Source of the DNA: Prostheceraeus crozeri
Lineage: Eukaryota > Platyhelminthes > Polycladida > Euryleptidae
Direction of reading: 5' to 3'
DNA: 64,000 nucleotides
Assembly (NCBI GenBank): GCA_907163375.1
Contig: CAJQUW010007429.1
Span: 62,001-126,000, forward strand
Shown: in pieces, positions 11,001 through 25,200 of the stretch
Layout: each line of letters begins with the position of its first letter
Position numbering within the stretch: position 1 is the first letter of the stretch
Made by a program: the position numbers and the translations under genes
Notes under the pieces: model-generated
The model's database searches: none
Told to the model about the DNA's origin: nothing
Seen by the model: only the letters and a program-made list of their open reading frames with translations

Positions 11001-12884
11001 TTGGTATTGCTCCTACATTCTAAATTTGTGTTTGAAGCGGAATATAGGCCTGCTTTTAAGTCTTGTAAATCACAGAACTTCATGTAGGTAAACAGACCAT
11101 CGGCAATCCTGAATTTCTGCTAATCCCGACAACCGAAGACGCTACTGAGCTTCTTCCCTCAAGGATGCCAAGTCAGTGTAACTAGGAAAGACCTACACTA
11201 GGATATATTGAAAAGACTGTCAGTTCCATAAAGATAAACGTAGAGCACTTTCTTCAGCAGTTCATTTGGTTTTCACTCATTTCGACGTTCAGAGGTCGAA
11301 CCTCGAATCCATCTAGAACACAGGAGTTTAGAGCTCAAATTGTTTGAGTTCATGAACATTCCCATACATCAGATTTGATATTTGTAGCAACAGATCAATT
11401 AGGACATCTACAGTATACTTGATAAATGATAATTGTTTGCTGAATGCTTGAAGAGCGCAATCTTCGAATGCACATGAAAGTCGAGTTGCTGCGACTTTCT
11501 ATTCTAATGCGAGTCTATTGCTGCGGTCCGCAATACAATTAAAACATTAATGTCATGTTATCACGAGCAAGGACGCATAATGATTGCTAACTATCAAATT
11601 GCATCATAGGTCAATCCTTCTAGCAATGAAAAATGTAAATTTTCAACGATTTTGTCAATTTTTCGAAACTACGTTTACCATCCTGTATATAAAACATAGT
11701 GACACGAGTAGTCAGGACGTTAACAACAACAGCTGGTTGTTGCCATCCCGTCCGAAGAGTACTTTTGGGTCCACCAGTATATGCGCATTTGAGCAATATT
11801 AGTTTGCAAATAAATATGATGTTGTTTCCGATATCGCTCAAGTTATAAAACAATTGTACATGCAATGGTCTACAAATGAAAAGAATGGGATTCACTTGAA
11901 AAGTTAATGAAATGTATTTCATGTGGTTCAAAGTGGTCACATTTCAAAAAGAAGGAGCAGTTCATATACAATATTCACTTTCATATATAAAAGAATAAGA
12001 TTCATCTTGAGAAAAAATATTTTGAAAATGTATTGTACATGAAGGAATTTCACAATAGCTGACTTGCAGCTACATTTCAAACAATTTAGAAATAAACTAC
12101 AATGATGTAGTGGACGGTAATAGATAATCTGCATTATCTACAAATGAAAGTGTTAAGATACGAAAATTTTCAAACACAATGCATAAAAATGGACGGATTG
12201 CACGAACGATACGTGATATGTAAAAAGCGAATATGTGATAAACTCCAGGAAATCATAGATTCATCGTGCTTTCGATCTCCGATATAATAATCGAAGCAAA
12301 AGTATGTACATATATGTATAGTTGTCAGCGAATTAAGTTACAGATTTGCTACATGACGGTAAAATCGACATCAGACGAATAATTCTAGATTAAGTTACAT
12401 ATGAAAAAGACATCATGCAAATACTTCATGTAAAATAAATATAAACCCTGAACTCATTTCTATTCAAGAATGCGTCACAGATGATGTTTCCATGCATGAT
12501 TTTCTTGAACAATATTCAGATGTCAATTAATAATATGACACTAGCATGTTGCTAAATATATTTCAATATTTCACGTGTAGCGTTGAAAGTCACAACCACG
12601 AAACTTGCATTCAATTCAAAATTTCGATTTTGTCACAAAATTTATCACATGGTGACGTGTAAATAGGCAATATAAAATTGTAGCAGAAGACATTTGGAAT
12701 GGATGATAATTGAAAACAGTAGCCGATATGTCAAAGTCGGGCCAAATAGAATCGAAGGAGTGGATCTTTGGTTGGATTTTGTCAAGTATCTATCATGATA
12801 CCAATCAGAATATCAGTGAAATTATGAAATCATTAAAACAAAAGTTTGAAATTGATAATGATTTGGTTATGGTAAAACTACGGA
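11001..12884. other. downstream flank of the CSPP1-like gene, nothing recognised
   Basis: AT-rich sequence that should include the 3' UTR of the CSPP1-like gene (minus strand). I could not find a convincing polyadenylation hexamer close to the stop. No other gene is visible. Confidence 0.4.
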
Positions 12885-13229
12885 TCAATAATCAGATTGA
12901 ATCCAAGTATCATCCAGTGGGGTTGGACCATCTTTATAAGGCAGTTCCACATCACCACTGGGATTTACATTAGTCCTCGCTACAGCTGCGTCACGGTTTG
13001 AGAAATCTCCGACAGGATCAGGTTCGAGAGGGCCATCTAACGCCGATTCATGCACGGGATCGAGAGCATTGTAAGTGTTCAGATCGTCATTGAAGGCGAA
13101 AGTTCGCGGGGCAGCTAGGCCTGAGGATGGAGCTCTAGGGGGCTGATTGTACGGTTTAGAACGAGGAAAGTTAGAAACTGATCCAGGATTCGATCTTCTG
13201 CCCTGCTTCTCCATGAATCGTGCCAATAC
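12885..13229 (-). CDS. CSPP1: CSPP1-like exon 12 (terminal, residues 1335-1448)
   Basis: 345 bases including the TGA stop at 12885-12887; acceptor TCTTTCAG. VLARFMEKQGR is the counterpart of human LKRFMAEQLNQ near the C-terminus. The rest (about 100 residues, proline- and aspartate-rich, ending in DDTWIQSDY) is longer than in human and has no motif I recognise. Confidence 0.88.
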   Translation of the reverse strand, partial: VLARFMEKQGRRSNPGSVSNFPRSKPYNQPPRAPSSGLAAPRTFAFNDDLNTYNALDPVHESALDGPLEPDPVGDFSNRDAAVARTNVNPSGDVELPYKDGPTPLDDTWIQSDY

Positions 13230-16200
13230 CTGAAAGAGTGATTGGATTCTATGTAATACAGAAGAATTGCAAAATGATTGAGTCACAAATCAACATTTTA
13301 GTGTATAGAAAAATATCAATATCTTTTGTCTGAACCATCGGACTGAGCACGCATTGACTGAATCAGATTAATACGGACGAGAATAAGAAATGAAAGGAAA
13401 CCAAGAAATTTCAAATGATAAAGAAGCCATCTTCCAGATTAACAGATGATGATAAAAATTGATTTGGCTTTAAGCTAAGTAGGAATATTTTTTGTTAAAG
13501 CTGAAGACTTCAACGTCTAGCAGCTGAAATTGCTGGTTTTTTTATTCACCATGATCATAGACGTGATTTTCCATTTCTAATTTTCATATTGTCATATTTC
13601 AGTTTGAAGAATATTTGTGACGACTTCCGTCAGATGCTTTCTACATGACTCAACCTGGATGGATCAAGATTACGTCAAACTTGGTATATTATATCTTGTT
13701 TTACGCTGAGACGAGTTATTTGCGATAGGACAAAGGATGTAATTGTATAATATATATTATGATTGCACAAGGACAGGGCAATTAGTCTCTGTGGTTTTGT
13801 CTCTAGCTAGCATCTGCATTTGTATGCAATCAATTCCAGGTAAATTCTGATAGCTTCATTTATTGATTCGCTATTTTCACTCTCAAGTTTATCAATGAAT
13901 GCATAAAATTTCATGAATTATATCACAGTAATGATCCAGCGTATACGATGTCAGTATGATGCGTATACAGAAGTTCGGCGACATTCATAAGTAACATAAA
14001 TATAGAATAACTGAAACACCTAAATATTCATAAAGAAACAGTTACAGCCAACGTGAATCTCAAGTTATGATTACTGTAGATTAAGCCATTTATCTGCAAT
14101 TTCGGTGTCTGAATCTCTTAAATTAACGATTTACGATCACAACAAAAAGATTATCATATCATGATTATTCAGAAGACCGGTATTGGCAATCCATTTAAAT
14201 CAGCATATAGTGCACATGCAATATTGCCCCATCAAAACACGAAGGCTAGCAAAGCCGTTTCTTTCAATGATCTATCGGCAAATTAAACCTCTGACTTTTC
14301 AGTAATTTCTAAGATTAGCTCACTGACTTAGATGTCCGTTCCTATATCAGAAAAAGTTCTGACACTTCATGTGACCCTGATGCCATTTATATTCACTAAA
14401 GTACTTCATTAAAATGCATATACTAGTCGTATTTTCAGTCACAATGACTCATGCAATTTATTACTGCAATCGAAATCTTCTACAGAACGGAAATGAAGTT
14501 TGTGGACATCATTTCTTCCAATAGCAATTTCACTAAGTTGCAGGAGCTCATAAAAATCTCTGCATCGTTAAACTAGTAAATCATGTACTTTTTATACGTG
14601 CTATGGCTGTCAATATTCGACAATAATCTCCACAGGACCTTTTAAGAGCTAGATTTAGCATTGGAGTAAAACGAAGAATACAAAAAGAGTTTTTTCATAA
14701 TCGATACCAGTGTAATTGGCATACACGCTCGATGCATGCATGTATATACCAGTATTCAATTTTCAGTGTGATTCAGATTAGGGTTCTGAAAACCGGTTAT
14801 CAAATAACCGGAATCTGGTTGTTCTTTAAATGTTTGAAAACCCGGTTATCCATGCTTTACTTTATTCTTAGTCTCTGATTTGCTGTGGCTGTGGCTCGGA
14901 CTACAGTTGAGGTTGAACGTTCGTCTCTATCAGTGGTAGATCCAAGATAAGGAGCCGCTTGGGTAACAGAGCGATTGCCTCACTGCAATTTCTTGAAACA
15001 AATTATAAGCTATATGGAATTTGCATTTTCTTGTTTTACTACCACACTTGATTTGATTATTATATTATTTTTTATTACTTATCATTGATTTGTCGTCATT
15101 AAATAATGATAATCTTTTCGTACTGTATGAGTAAGGAGTTCCGAACATAATTTTCGATAATAAGTCACACTTCTAGCAAAACTTAAAATGCTTTCAAATG
15201 ATCCAATTATAAAAATAATTGTAATATCTTCTTCAAAAAAACTACGAACCAAACAATACAATCAATTTAGTTTAGAAAATTTATGATGGCCCAGATATTC
15301 AGATGCCCTTTGCGATAGATTCAAACAGACATAGTCGGTAAATGATTTCATGAAGATTTGTGACTCAAGTGATGATAAAGACGGTGTTGACAGAGAAACA
15401 TCAAAGAACACTAAGTAATAGACGCCTTGCTGCCATTTAACTAAACAGCTCTTCAATAATATGTGCAAATAAAAACAGACAAAACAACTACAACTGGTCT
15501 ATGATGAAATGTGATTACAAATTGGTTTCAAATACCCGTATGATCATTTGATTGTTTTCTGCAAATGTTTTAGAAAGTGCCAAATCAGTAGCATTTGTAA
15601 TTCATCAAATTAAAGCAACATATATATCAGAAGCAAAAAGAATCCTAAAAAGACAGATCAATTTCCTTGCATAATCACCGAGAATTAATGGAATGATATA
15701 ATGCTAACAATTTTAATGTATTTAAATTCGACATCTTTTCAATGTCTATTTCAGATAGTTGCTATTGAATTTCATTAACAGTTTCATTAATTGTGGAGCA
15801 AACAATTAACACATTTTCAATTACAAAATCTTTTTCACATAGGAGATGTAAAAAGGATTTTTTAGGTGGGAAGTTCAGTTTTGTGCGGTGAGTGGTCAGC
15901 AGACAAATATTTTGTTCAATTCTTTAAATTTGCTTTCAGTATAGAAGAATTTTTCTCAATACTTTCATTAAATAAAACCACTTTGCTTCATTCATGGTCA
16001 TAATTGCTCTCTTGTGAACAGAGGGAACACAAAGGAAGCTGAATGTACAATGTCCAAATTATAAAAATTAATTTCATTATACAATTTTTAATTTCAATTA
16101 ATTTTCATCAAATATTTAAATAATTAAATTCAAATGTTAAAGACAAATTTAATCAAAAGTCATATGAATACGATGACGGACAGTTTTACTCTGGAAAATC

Positions 16201-19200
16201 TAAAAAATTATGATTCACTGGTTACATTAAGATCTCAATTTCTTTTACAGCACATGCTATAAAATTGCAGTTGCATAAAAACCTCATCAGAAGTCCGAAT
16301 AGAAAAAAGCAAAAACAACAAGAATGAAAAGTGATAAAAAATGGCATGAAGTAAGAAAATAATTTCATGTTCTTGCCGCAATGAAAAAAGGCTCGCGGCG
16401 GCTAAGAGGGTTCCTAAATGGAAAATTACATTTCATATGTTAAAAACTTTGAATCAAGGAAAAAGAGCAAGCAGATATACTCTTTTTAGGCTTCTTCAGA
16501 AGACAGACTTATTATACAACTATTTTGTAGTGTTGATACTTACTCGTATGTAGCAGTTGGTCGTTTGTGTAAATGCAGAGAACTTTTTAACAAACCTCAC
16601 TGCTTTCACATAATATCTCAGTCTGTAATCGCACAAGCGCTTTGATTTCTCTGAAAACGGAACGATGTCCAAGATAGTATGTTTTATGAAAATTAATGCA
16701 TGCACAATAACATGATTAGTGCATCCATCCATGTAAAGGAGGCTGAATTTCAAGATACAGTATGTAAATAAATTTTCTTCGATGTATAACCGGCTAATCG
16801 TATATGATTGTGTAAAAGCACATAAATTTGCGAGTTGCTAAGTAAATATAATGAAAATATATGATTAATTACTATTCATTTAATTTCATGTTCTACATTT
16901 ATTTTTGATTTTGGAACACTTCCAATAGATCAATATCTCAACATAAGTTGCTTTCATGAAATGACTAAGCCCTGTGCTTACTCAAAAAATTAAAAAAAAA
17001 TATTCAAACAGCTCTACTTTTAAACTACTAAAAACAATAGGAATGTACGATATGATCATCAAGCATAAGTCGCTTTATACTCAACATGGAATAACTGGTG
17101 CAACTGCGTGTTCGATAAAGATACACAACCATAAGTCAGATTTTGATGAGAAATAAAGAAAACAGAAAAAATTAATGATCTGGCTCCGAAAGTTCTGTGC
17201 GTATATTGATTCAGCTCATCGATCGTTCAGTATTACAAAAAACCGATCCTTACCTCTTCGGAATCATGGTTTGTGTTCAACTCTGCATTCTCCCTTTCCA
17301 TCTCTTTCAGATTCTTCCATCGTTCTTCATTCTTCCTGGTCAGATAGTCAGGATCGATACTACTATCACCGGTTGGCCTTGTTCTTAAGCCAGCGTCCTC
17401 GAACGGTAGAATAGGAGCTTCAGGAGCAACATGCCATCGATTCTCCGAAGATCGGAAAGGAGCACCGCTAAGACTGATGAACGCCGTTTCCGAATGGAGC
17501 TGTCGACCGCCTTCTGGTGTACCGTTTCGACGAGTCATGATACCGAGATCCGCAGGGGACATTCCAGGCATGTCAGCAGCAAATCGGCTGCCACTAAAGG
17601 AATTCAACTGCAGTCTTCTCAGCCGCTCCTCCTGTTCACGAATATAAGCTTCCTGCTGAGTCTCCAGTTGACGAGCTGACAATGGTGTTTGCGGATGATT
17701 ATCCCGTATGACACGACCTGTATCTGTGTTACCCATCTGAAAAATGAATTGAAACATGGCATCCTTGTAGAATATAGATTATATCGGATAGATTATATAT
17801 TGGATTTAGAATAGTGAGCACTTTCTAGTATAACTCCAGTTGAACCAGTTGATTCCGGACATTTTAAGGTAGTCTGATGATTCTAATATGCTAATACTGT
17901 AATATTCTGTATACAACGCTTTTCAAACATGACATTTATTATACTGATGCTCAAAAATGAAATGTCGTTGGGTCTGCCGAGTCAGCTTCATACTATTTTT
18001 CTCACAATAAATGCGGAAGCGAATCCTATCAGTCAACACCGACTTTTCGGACAAAATTCAACGTAGCAAAGTGCGTCGAGGTAGCAAATTAAAAAAACAA
18101 GCTAATGACTAGTTAATTTTCAATAGGTACAAAATGATTTAAAAGAAAATTTTTATATCCTAAAATGTCTAAAATTTTTAAAAATGCTTACTAGAAGGAC
18201 AAACAACGCTTCTCCTCTCCTCATATGTAATGAATTGGCGAGTAAGTCGTTCTGTTCAAAATTATGTTTATCACTTATATATTAAAAAGATCCTATTTAA
18301 CAGTCCCATTCAGATGATAAGAGGACAGGTCTGTTTCCAATCAAAATACCCGATCTAGCTAACACAGTGGGATTACGCTATCTAAAATCTACCAGGTATG
18401 TAAGAGAATTAATATTAGTTCCTTAAGCTAAAACGTGAAATAAAATTCTACAAAATATGCATACAAATTATTTTTAATGAGGTCATCAACAGGAACTTGG
18501 TCAGGACGATCGCGTTTCGACCGCTTAATCCTGGACGCTCAAACCCGACCAAGCGCGGTCCTGTACATTTAAGATGCACAGCCTCAAAAATTACGTTTAT
18601 AATAGAGAAAGATTAGCATCTATCAAAAAAATAGAGTCACTATTGATTCAAATGTACCTCAGGCATTTGAAAGAAGGACAAAGTCCAGCCAGTAGAGGTC
18701 ATGAAAGTCTTTCATGCTACATAAATGAAGACGGCCATAACATCCGTGAAATAATTTTTAATTCGTAATTTTTCAGAAATACTTGCTCTAATGCATTATA
18801 ATTCATTAGTTCTGAATGCTGTGCTTGAACAAGTTCTTTTATATCATTAAAAGTAATATACAAGAGAACTTAAGACTTAGATTTCAAATTAAGAAACATT
18901 TGATTCCGGCGTCGCATCCCATACTTGGCTAGATATGTTATGAGCGGCAGTCCCAGTTTTGGCGATTGAAGTGTGTATGCCACAGCTTTACGAAAGCTTT
19001 GGTCAAAATTGACCAGCTAATTGCTTTTAAGGTTAATCTATATTTATAACAACAAGAAAATAGGATGGTGCAAAAGTATAAAACAACTTTAAAAAAGGGT
19101 GCTACAAAAAATGTTACTACATGGTCATTTTGAGAAGTTGCTTTTTTTCAAAGTTGAAGTCTTCAGTTTCTCTTTGCTTGCATCATCAGAAAATGGCAAA

Positions 19201-22200
19201 AAATACTGGTTATCTTCATGTGGTCTCAGTATAAGGCATGGATAACATTTTCATTCACAAACTGCATACACACAAACTGCATTCACAAACAACATATGCA
19301 GAAATTGACATGAAAAAATATAATTCAGCAATAAATACTCATAGCGACATCGTAAGTAATGTTGCTAGTTTTCTACAAATGCCAGTTACGAAGTCTGAAA
19401 CTGAGAAATTCATGTTAACAGAACATTTTTTCTGACACGATCGCCAGCTTGTATCATATTCAGTATTTAAAATCACACGAAAATTATCATATCGGAGATC
19501 TATGACATTGAAAATATTGACGTGATATCAAATATTTTGTTGAAAGCACGAAAATGAACCAAACACACAAAACGGAAGTCACAAATGAAGTTCTCATACC
19601 TGAATTATGCTGTAAAATGAGTTTTTAATTGCATGTAGATCTATTTACTATTTGCAAAATGTCCGAAAATTTTGAATGGCTTTTGATAGAATGGATATCA
19701 CAGATTTTCGAAACGCAAACCAATGACTTTCTCACGCCCGAGTCAGTTTTCAGGAAAAGTGAAATCCTGGAAAAGGGGCTCGAAGATTGGCTTCCTCGAG
19801 TTCTCTAATCTCAAAATAGTCTGGGTAAGCTATGCTTAGGCTAGGGGGGGTTAACTTTATGAGCTCATGGTAATGTACGTATAATTTTAAGTGTTTGGCC
19901 ATTCCTGGAGTAATGGTGTGTTTTTGTAAAATGAATTGCGTAATCGCTTTAACCAGGAAAATAAAAAACACTAGAGTTGTCCGACGTCTCGAATATCTTT
20001 TACGAGGACGAATTACACAATGGCTAACATTGCCTTTATATCGAACTTGGAACAAGTCAAAATTTGAAAAAAGGTACAAATTATACAGAAGTGTGAAGAT
20101 TATAGTAAAAATGCATAGAAGTCAAAATTATGTTGGGAAATCATGGATAGAAAAATGTTCAGATAAGATATCTGATGCTGGCTACATCATGTAATGAAAA
20201 TAGAAATCTTATGGGAATTTTGATACCATTAGGGATTAATGCAATAAAGAATGTACATGTACTGTATTGTCATCACAAATGCATGAGAATCCTGATTGTT
20301 GTCAATGTTATAGGTTCATTATCGAACCTCTCTAGACTATGATAAATTAATATATTGATATATTAATAAACCTCTTTAGACAATTCAACAGAAGAAACCC
20401 AAGAAACTGCCAGAATAATTGCAAGACCTGTCAAACAGCTTGTTTTCCGAATTAATGCCAAACAAAGAATGCAGTGTACAAGATCTCTTGTAAAATATGC
20501 AATAAAGAATACATTGGACAGACAAAAAGGATATTGCGGACAAGAATATTAGAACACTGTACATCTAGTGATTCGCATATGTTGATATGTATAAGTGATA
20601 TATCGGAAAATATTGAAAACAATCAAGAACAAAAATGCCCGACTGTCAGTAGAGGCTCATTTCATGAAAATCTCGAACAATCTCATGAATGGCTGTGAGG
20701 GGATCAAGATAATGAACCTATAACATTGACAATAATCAGGATTCTCATGCATTTGTGATGACAATACAGTACATGTACATTCTTTATTGCATTAATCCCT
20801 AATGGTATCAAAATTCCCATAAGATTTCTATTTTCATTACATGATGTATCCAGCATCAGATATCTTATCTGAACATTTTTTCTATCCATGATTTCCCAAC
20901 ATAATTTTGACTTCTATGCATTTTTACTATAATCTTCACACTTCTGTATAATTTGTACCTTTTTTCAAATTTTGACTTGTTCCAAGTTCGATATATAAGG
21001 CAATGTTAGCCATTGTGTAATTCGTCCTCGTAAAAGATATTCGAAACGTCGGACAACTCTAGTGGTTTTTATTTTCCTGGTTAAAGCGATTACGCAATTC
21101 ATTTTACAAAAACACACAATGTACATATCATTTAAATACCCTGCATTGCATAAGAGTGATTGAAAACTGACACCGTGCAGTCTCCAAATTGTTCTAAAAG
21201 TCTAAGTTTTCCTTTTGAGATGCACGATGGAAAGCAAAGTGAGAATAAACCGGCATTTCATGTATTAAGAAGGATTCTTACTTTGAGTTCATTGAAATCA
21301 CGGAGCTGACGATCGTCAGGCAGATCATTTTTTGATACGTTACGACGTCGAACAGGCACGGGCTTTGCTTTTTCCCGGGCAGTATCAAAAACGTCGGGAG
21401 TCACACGTTTCACCACAGCTACTGGAGGGGGATTAGATATGACAAGTCCACCTTTTTGACTTGGGTTTGCAGCCAACCGTGGATCATAGACCTGAAACAG
21501 AGAAAAAATGATTCATAAAACATTTTGATCATAATTCAAGACGTAATTTTGATTGTTATCGTTATTCTTTAATTCTATTACCGTTGATAGATTCGTACAA
21601 CAGAAATCAGAGCCATTTCCAGTTACTTTTCCGATCGGTGCATAAGGTAGCAATCTGATCTCTGTCTCCATAGCCACTTGCGCGATGTGGCTAGTGTATT
21701 GTTGATGACGTCTAATTGTTCTTCAATGCCGTGAGCAAAGTGTACCAACTTTTAAATGATGTTCAAGACTGTCATGTAGATTCCCCAATAAAGGGTTAAA
21801 GTTGAAACTTCGAAACGCAGAATATCTATTCTAGCACGTCCGACCTCCCTGAAATATTATACACTATGGTGTGCTTTGAAATGCAAAGCACAAAATTTGA
21901 AATATTAATTGAATATAAACGTGAAATAGCGCTTATGGAAGAACTAGTGGAGTTGATAGTATCAGTTATTTGGATTCAGTTATCATGAAAAAATGATATC
22001 TTATGCAAATAAGGGGCTAAGCAAAAAGTTTGGAATTGATGACGCAATAAATAGTCAGCACTATATTTTAATTACTTGTGATTACTTTGACATCATAATT
22101 TACCTTTAACAAATCAGTATTAATAGTTAGATAGCAAAAAACAGATTTGATGCAGGGCATGGCTGTAAATCGAATCAGTATTAAAACTACCTACACCAAA

Positions 22201-25200
22201 TGCATGACAAATACCTTTTGGGACTGAAAATGTACCCTGACTACGTGAAAATTTGAACACATTTCAAGCGGTCCACTATTTCATCAGCTGCTACGGGTTG
22301 CTCAAAACTGACCACAATATTACAAGGTCTGACATGCAGCAAATAATTACTCCGAAGAAGTCATCATTGTACTTAAAAATTCGGAAGCATTTAGTAAAGC
22401 CCTACTTGAGTGAGCAATAATAAACCCTGCATGATAAACATATTTGTTATAAGCCTTTCATTGATGTATATTATTCAACATTGATGTTATCTTGACTTGA
22501 GCATAACTGGCAGACACCATCCGAAAGCGTGCGACTGAAGACATCAATAAACTGTATTCCTTCTCAGTTTTAGTAAGACAATAATTAGAGTGAAATAAAG
22601 TACACTCGCAACTTCACTAAAATCGAATATTAGAATATGAGAAATCAAGTGACTACATGTAACTTAAAACTACTCACTTTTAAGAGATTGATTATGTAAC
22701 GTAGAAGTGATTTCTAGAGCAAAATCGTTGATTTCACATACTTACCTCAACACTGTAATGTTGCTGCATTAATGCACGCTCTACTCTCTCCTTCTCCGTA
22801 TTTAGTTGTTGCTTCATTCGACGAAGATCTCTCAATGCTACGTTGCTCCCACTGTCTTCCTTGGGCTTCCCGCGAGGTTTGTCTTGAACAGCTTCGGGTG
22901 CTGGACCCCCAATGGTTTCGGGATGGTCTCTACCAGAACGTCGACTTTGCGGCGTCTTTGGCGTGCGTGAGCGTGGAGTTGGCGTACGACCCTCCTTCTT
23001 CATGGCATTATACACAGCAGGTACAGGAGGTGATTCGGTTCTGCGATTATCAATCCAGCGCTCAGTTGTAGGATCCTGTGAATTGATCAAATACATGAAG
23101 ATACATGCCGAGTAATGCCGTCAATTTCGTCTATCAAATGAACTCAAAGTTGATACAACTTCACGTTCGTATTCAAACTGCAGCAATACAATCGCATTTG
23201 AAGAACGGTCTCATTAAATATACCACACATAACAGCGACGGAGGGTAACTAAGCAATACTGTTTTAGATGAGAAAGAATTGCCGCTTTAACCTTCTCTTT
23301 TTTTAGTAATGGTTGCAAGCGATGAGACAAAAGGCTTGTATTATCAATAGATTATCTGCATTCAATAACTCGCCAATAGACAAAGCGACAATTAGCGCAT
23401 GGAAACTCTCAGGTGTAAAAGAAATAAATCGCTAATGCATGGACTAACGATTACTAACAGCTACGAAAGAACACTTAAAGAATTCCTCATTTTTCACTTC
23501 ATTTGCTCGGCTTATTACTGAAATTGATTATTCACAAAAAGAAATCAATTTAAAGAACGTTTTCAATTTGATCACTTAACAGTGCAGCATCAAATTTTGT
23601 TGAATATTGAATCTTGAGTGCAATAAATTGATATATCAAACAGTTATCAAATATTTGTACATTTGTGTGTGGATGTTATTCATGCAGAACTTAATTTTTC
23701 AACACATCAGATACAGCTGTGGATGATTGATTTTGACACTTATTTGACATAATAAATGACACGTTCTTATGCATTGGACTCATGTTCACCAATCTTCATG
23801 AATGTCCCTAATATTCCATGTTTTAAGTGAATCAAGGGTTAAATTTCCCTTATTCCAACCACACACTCTTGAGCTTCATCTTGTGCACTATGTAGCATAA
23901 GCTTTCACGCCAACAACATTTGATGTGGTTTATGCCAACAATTGAAACTTTATCTGTGAATGATTGCATCTGTTCTCTAGATAGAGGATAGAACCAATGC
24001 ATAGTGTCATACAAGAAAGACACACTGGTAGTGTAGGGAGTCACAAAATCTAGTCAACTGATTTATCACCATAGAAATGGATGTCTCGCTCTTTTCTTGT
24101 CTAGAACAGACATTTTGAATAAATTATTTAATGGTCACTGTTCACATCAACATAATCATCAGCAGAGACCATTCGCATCAATCGCGTGATTTCGCATCAA
24201 GCGCAAGACACTTTGCTAAGCTTAAGAGAACTCCTTATTTGCGCTTCTCCACACATTCCAATTTTGGCTTACAATGAAAATTTTAGTAAATTTTAATGAG
24301 TGACTATGAGCATTATATAATAGTTGAGTCGGAAAGAGTCAGGTTTTTAAAGATATTAATTATTATTTTTCTTATGTACAAAATTTTTTGATCGCCATCC
24401 AGCAATCATCTTCAGGTACAAAAGATTAGAAGTTTAAAGTATGAGGAATTTGAAAATGATATTTACAATGAGATGACATGATGATTTACAATAATATGAT
24501 ATGAAGGAATGTAGATATGAACAGGTTGTACTGGATTACATATCTTTACCAGTAGCAAAAATAAATTGACCTGACAGGATGGATGAACTCTATGTTAGAT
24601 GATGTAGTGAAGAAATGATAAAGTTATTAGTAAAAAAGGAAATCACGGTAGCTGTTAAGTTCTGTTCTACTATTTATGGTTTGTTTACATTTGTTAATGG
24701 TGAATGCTTCACGTAATCTCAAATTTGTGTTGTCATTTGTACCTGAAGATGATTGCTGGATGGCAATCAAAAAATTTTGTACATAAGAAAAAAAATAATT
24801 AAGATCTTTAAAAACCTGACTCTTTCCGACTCAACTATTACGCAATGACTGGTCAGGGCATTTTCTAAATATGAGCATTATGTATCAAGAACATTGCGAC
24901 CTGTTTTCTGCCGCCACGACGATTCTTTTTTCGACAATCAATATCATTTTATAAAGAAAGTAAGCTAATGGAGTACCTTTTCGGCTGCTCTTTGACCTTG
25001 TAGCCTCTCATCTTCCCTTCTTCGGCGATCTAAGTCACGTTGTCGTTGCTCTTCTTCTTCACGCTTTTGTTGCTGCATTGCTTCTTCGTTTTTCCTCCTA
25101 GCCTCTTCTTCTTTTTCAGCTTTTCTTCTGCGCTCTTCTTCTTCTTCTTCCTTCATTTTTCGTCTGAAATTATTCAGAATTTGAGTTAAAGCAGCGTATA

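Noticed and set aside
19150-19200. CTGATGATGC...GAGAAAC on the minus strand as a hammerhead
   Set aside because: The two halves do not pair convincingly and no repeat arms surround it; kept only as a remark in the intron entry.
25130-25160. CTT microsatellite
   Set aside because: It is coding sequence: the glutamate runs of the charged coiled coil in CSPP1-like exon 8.
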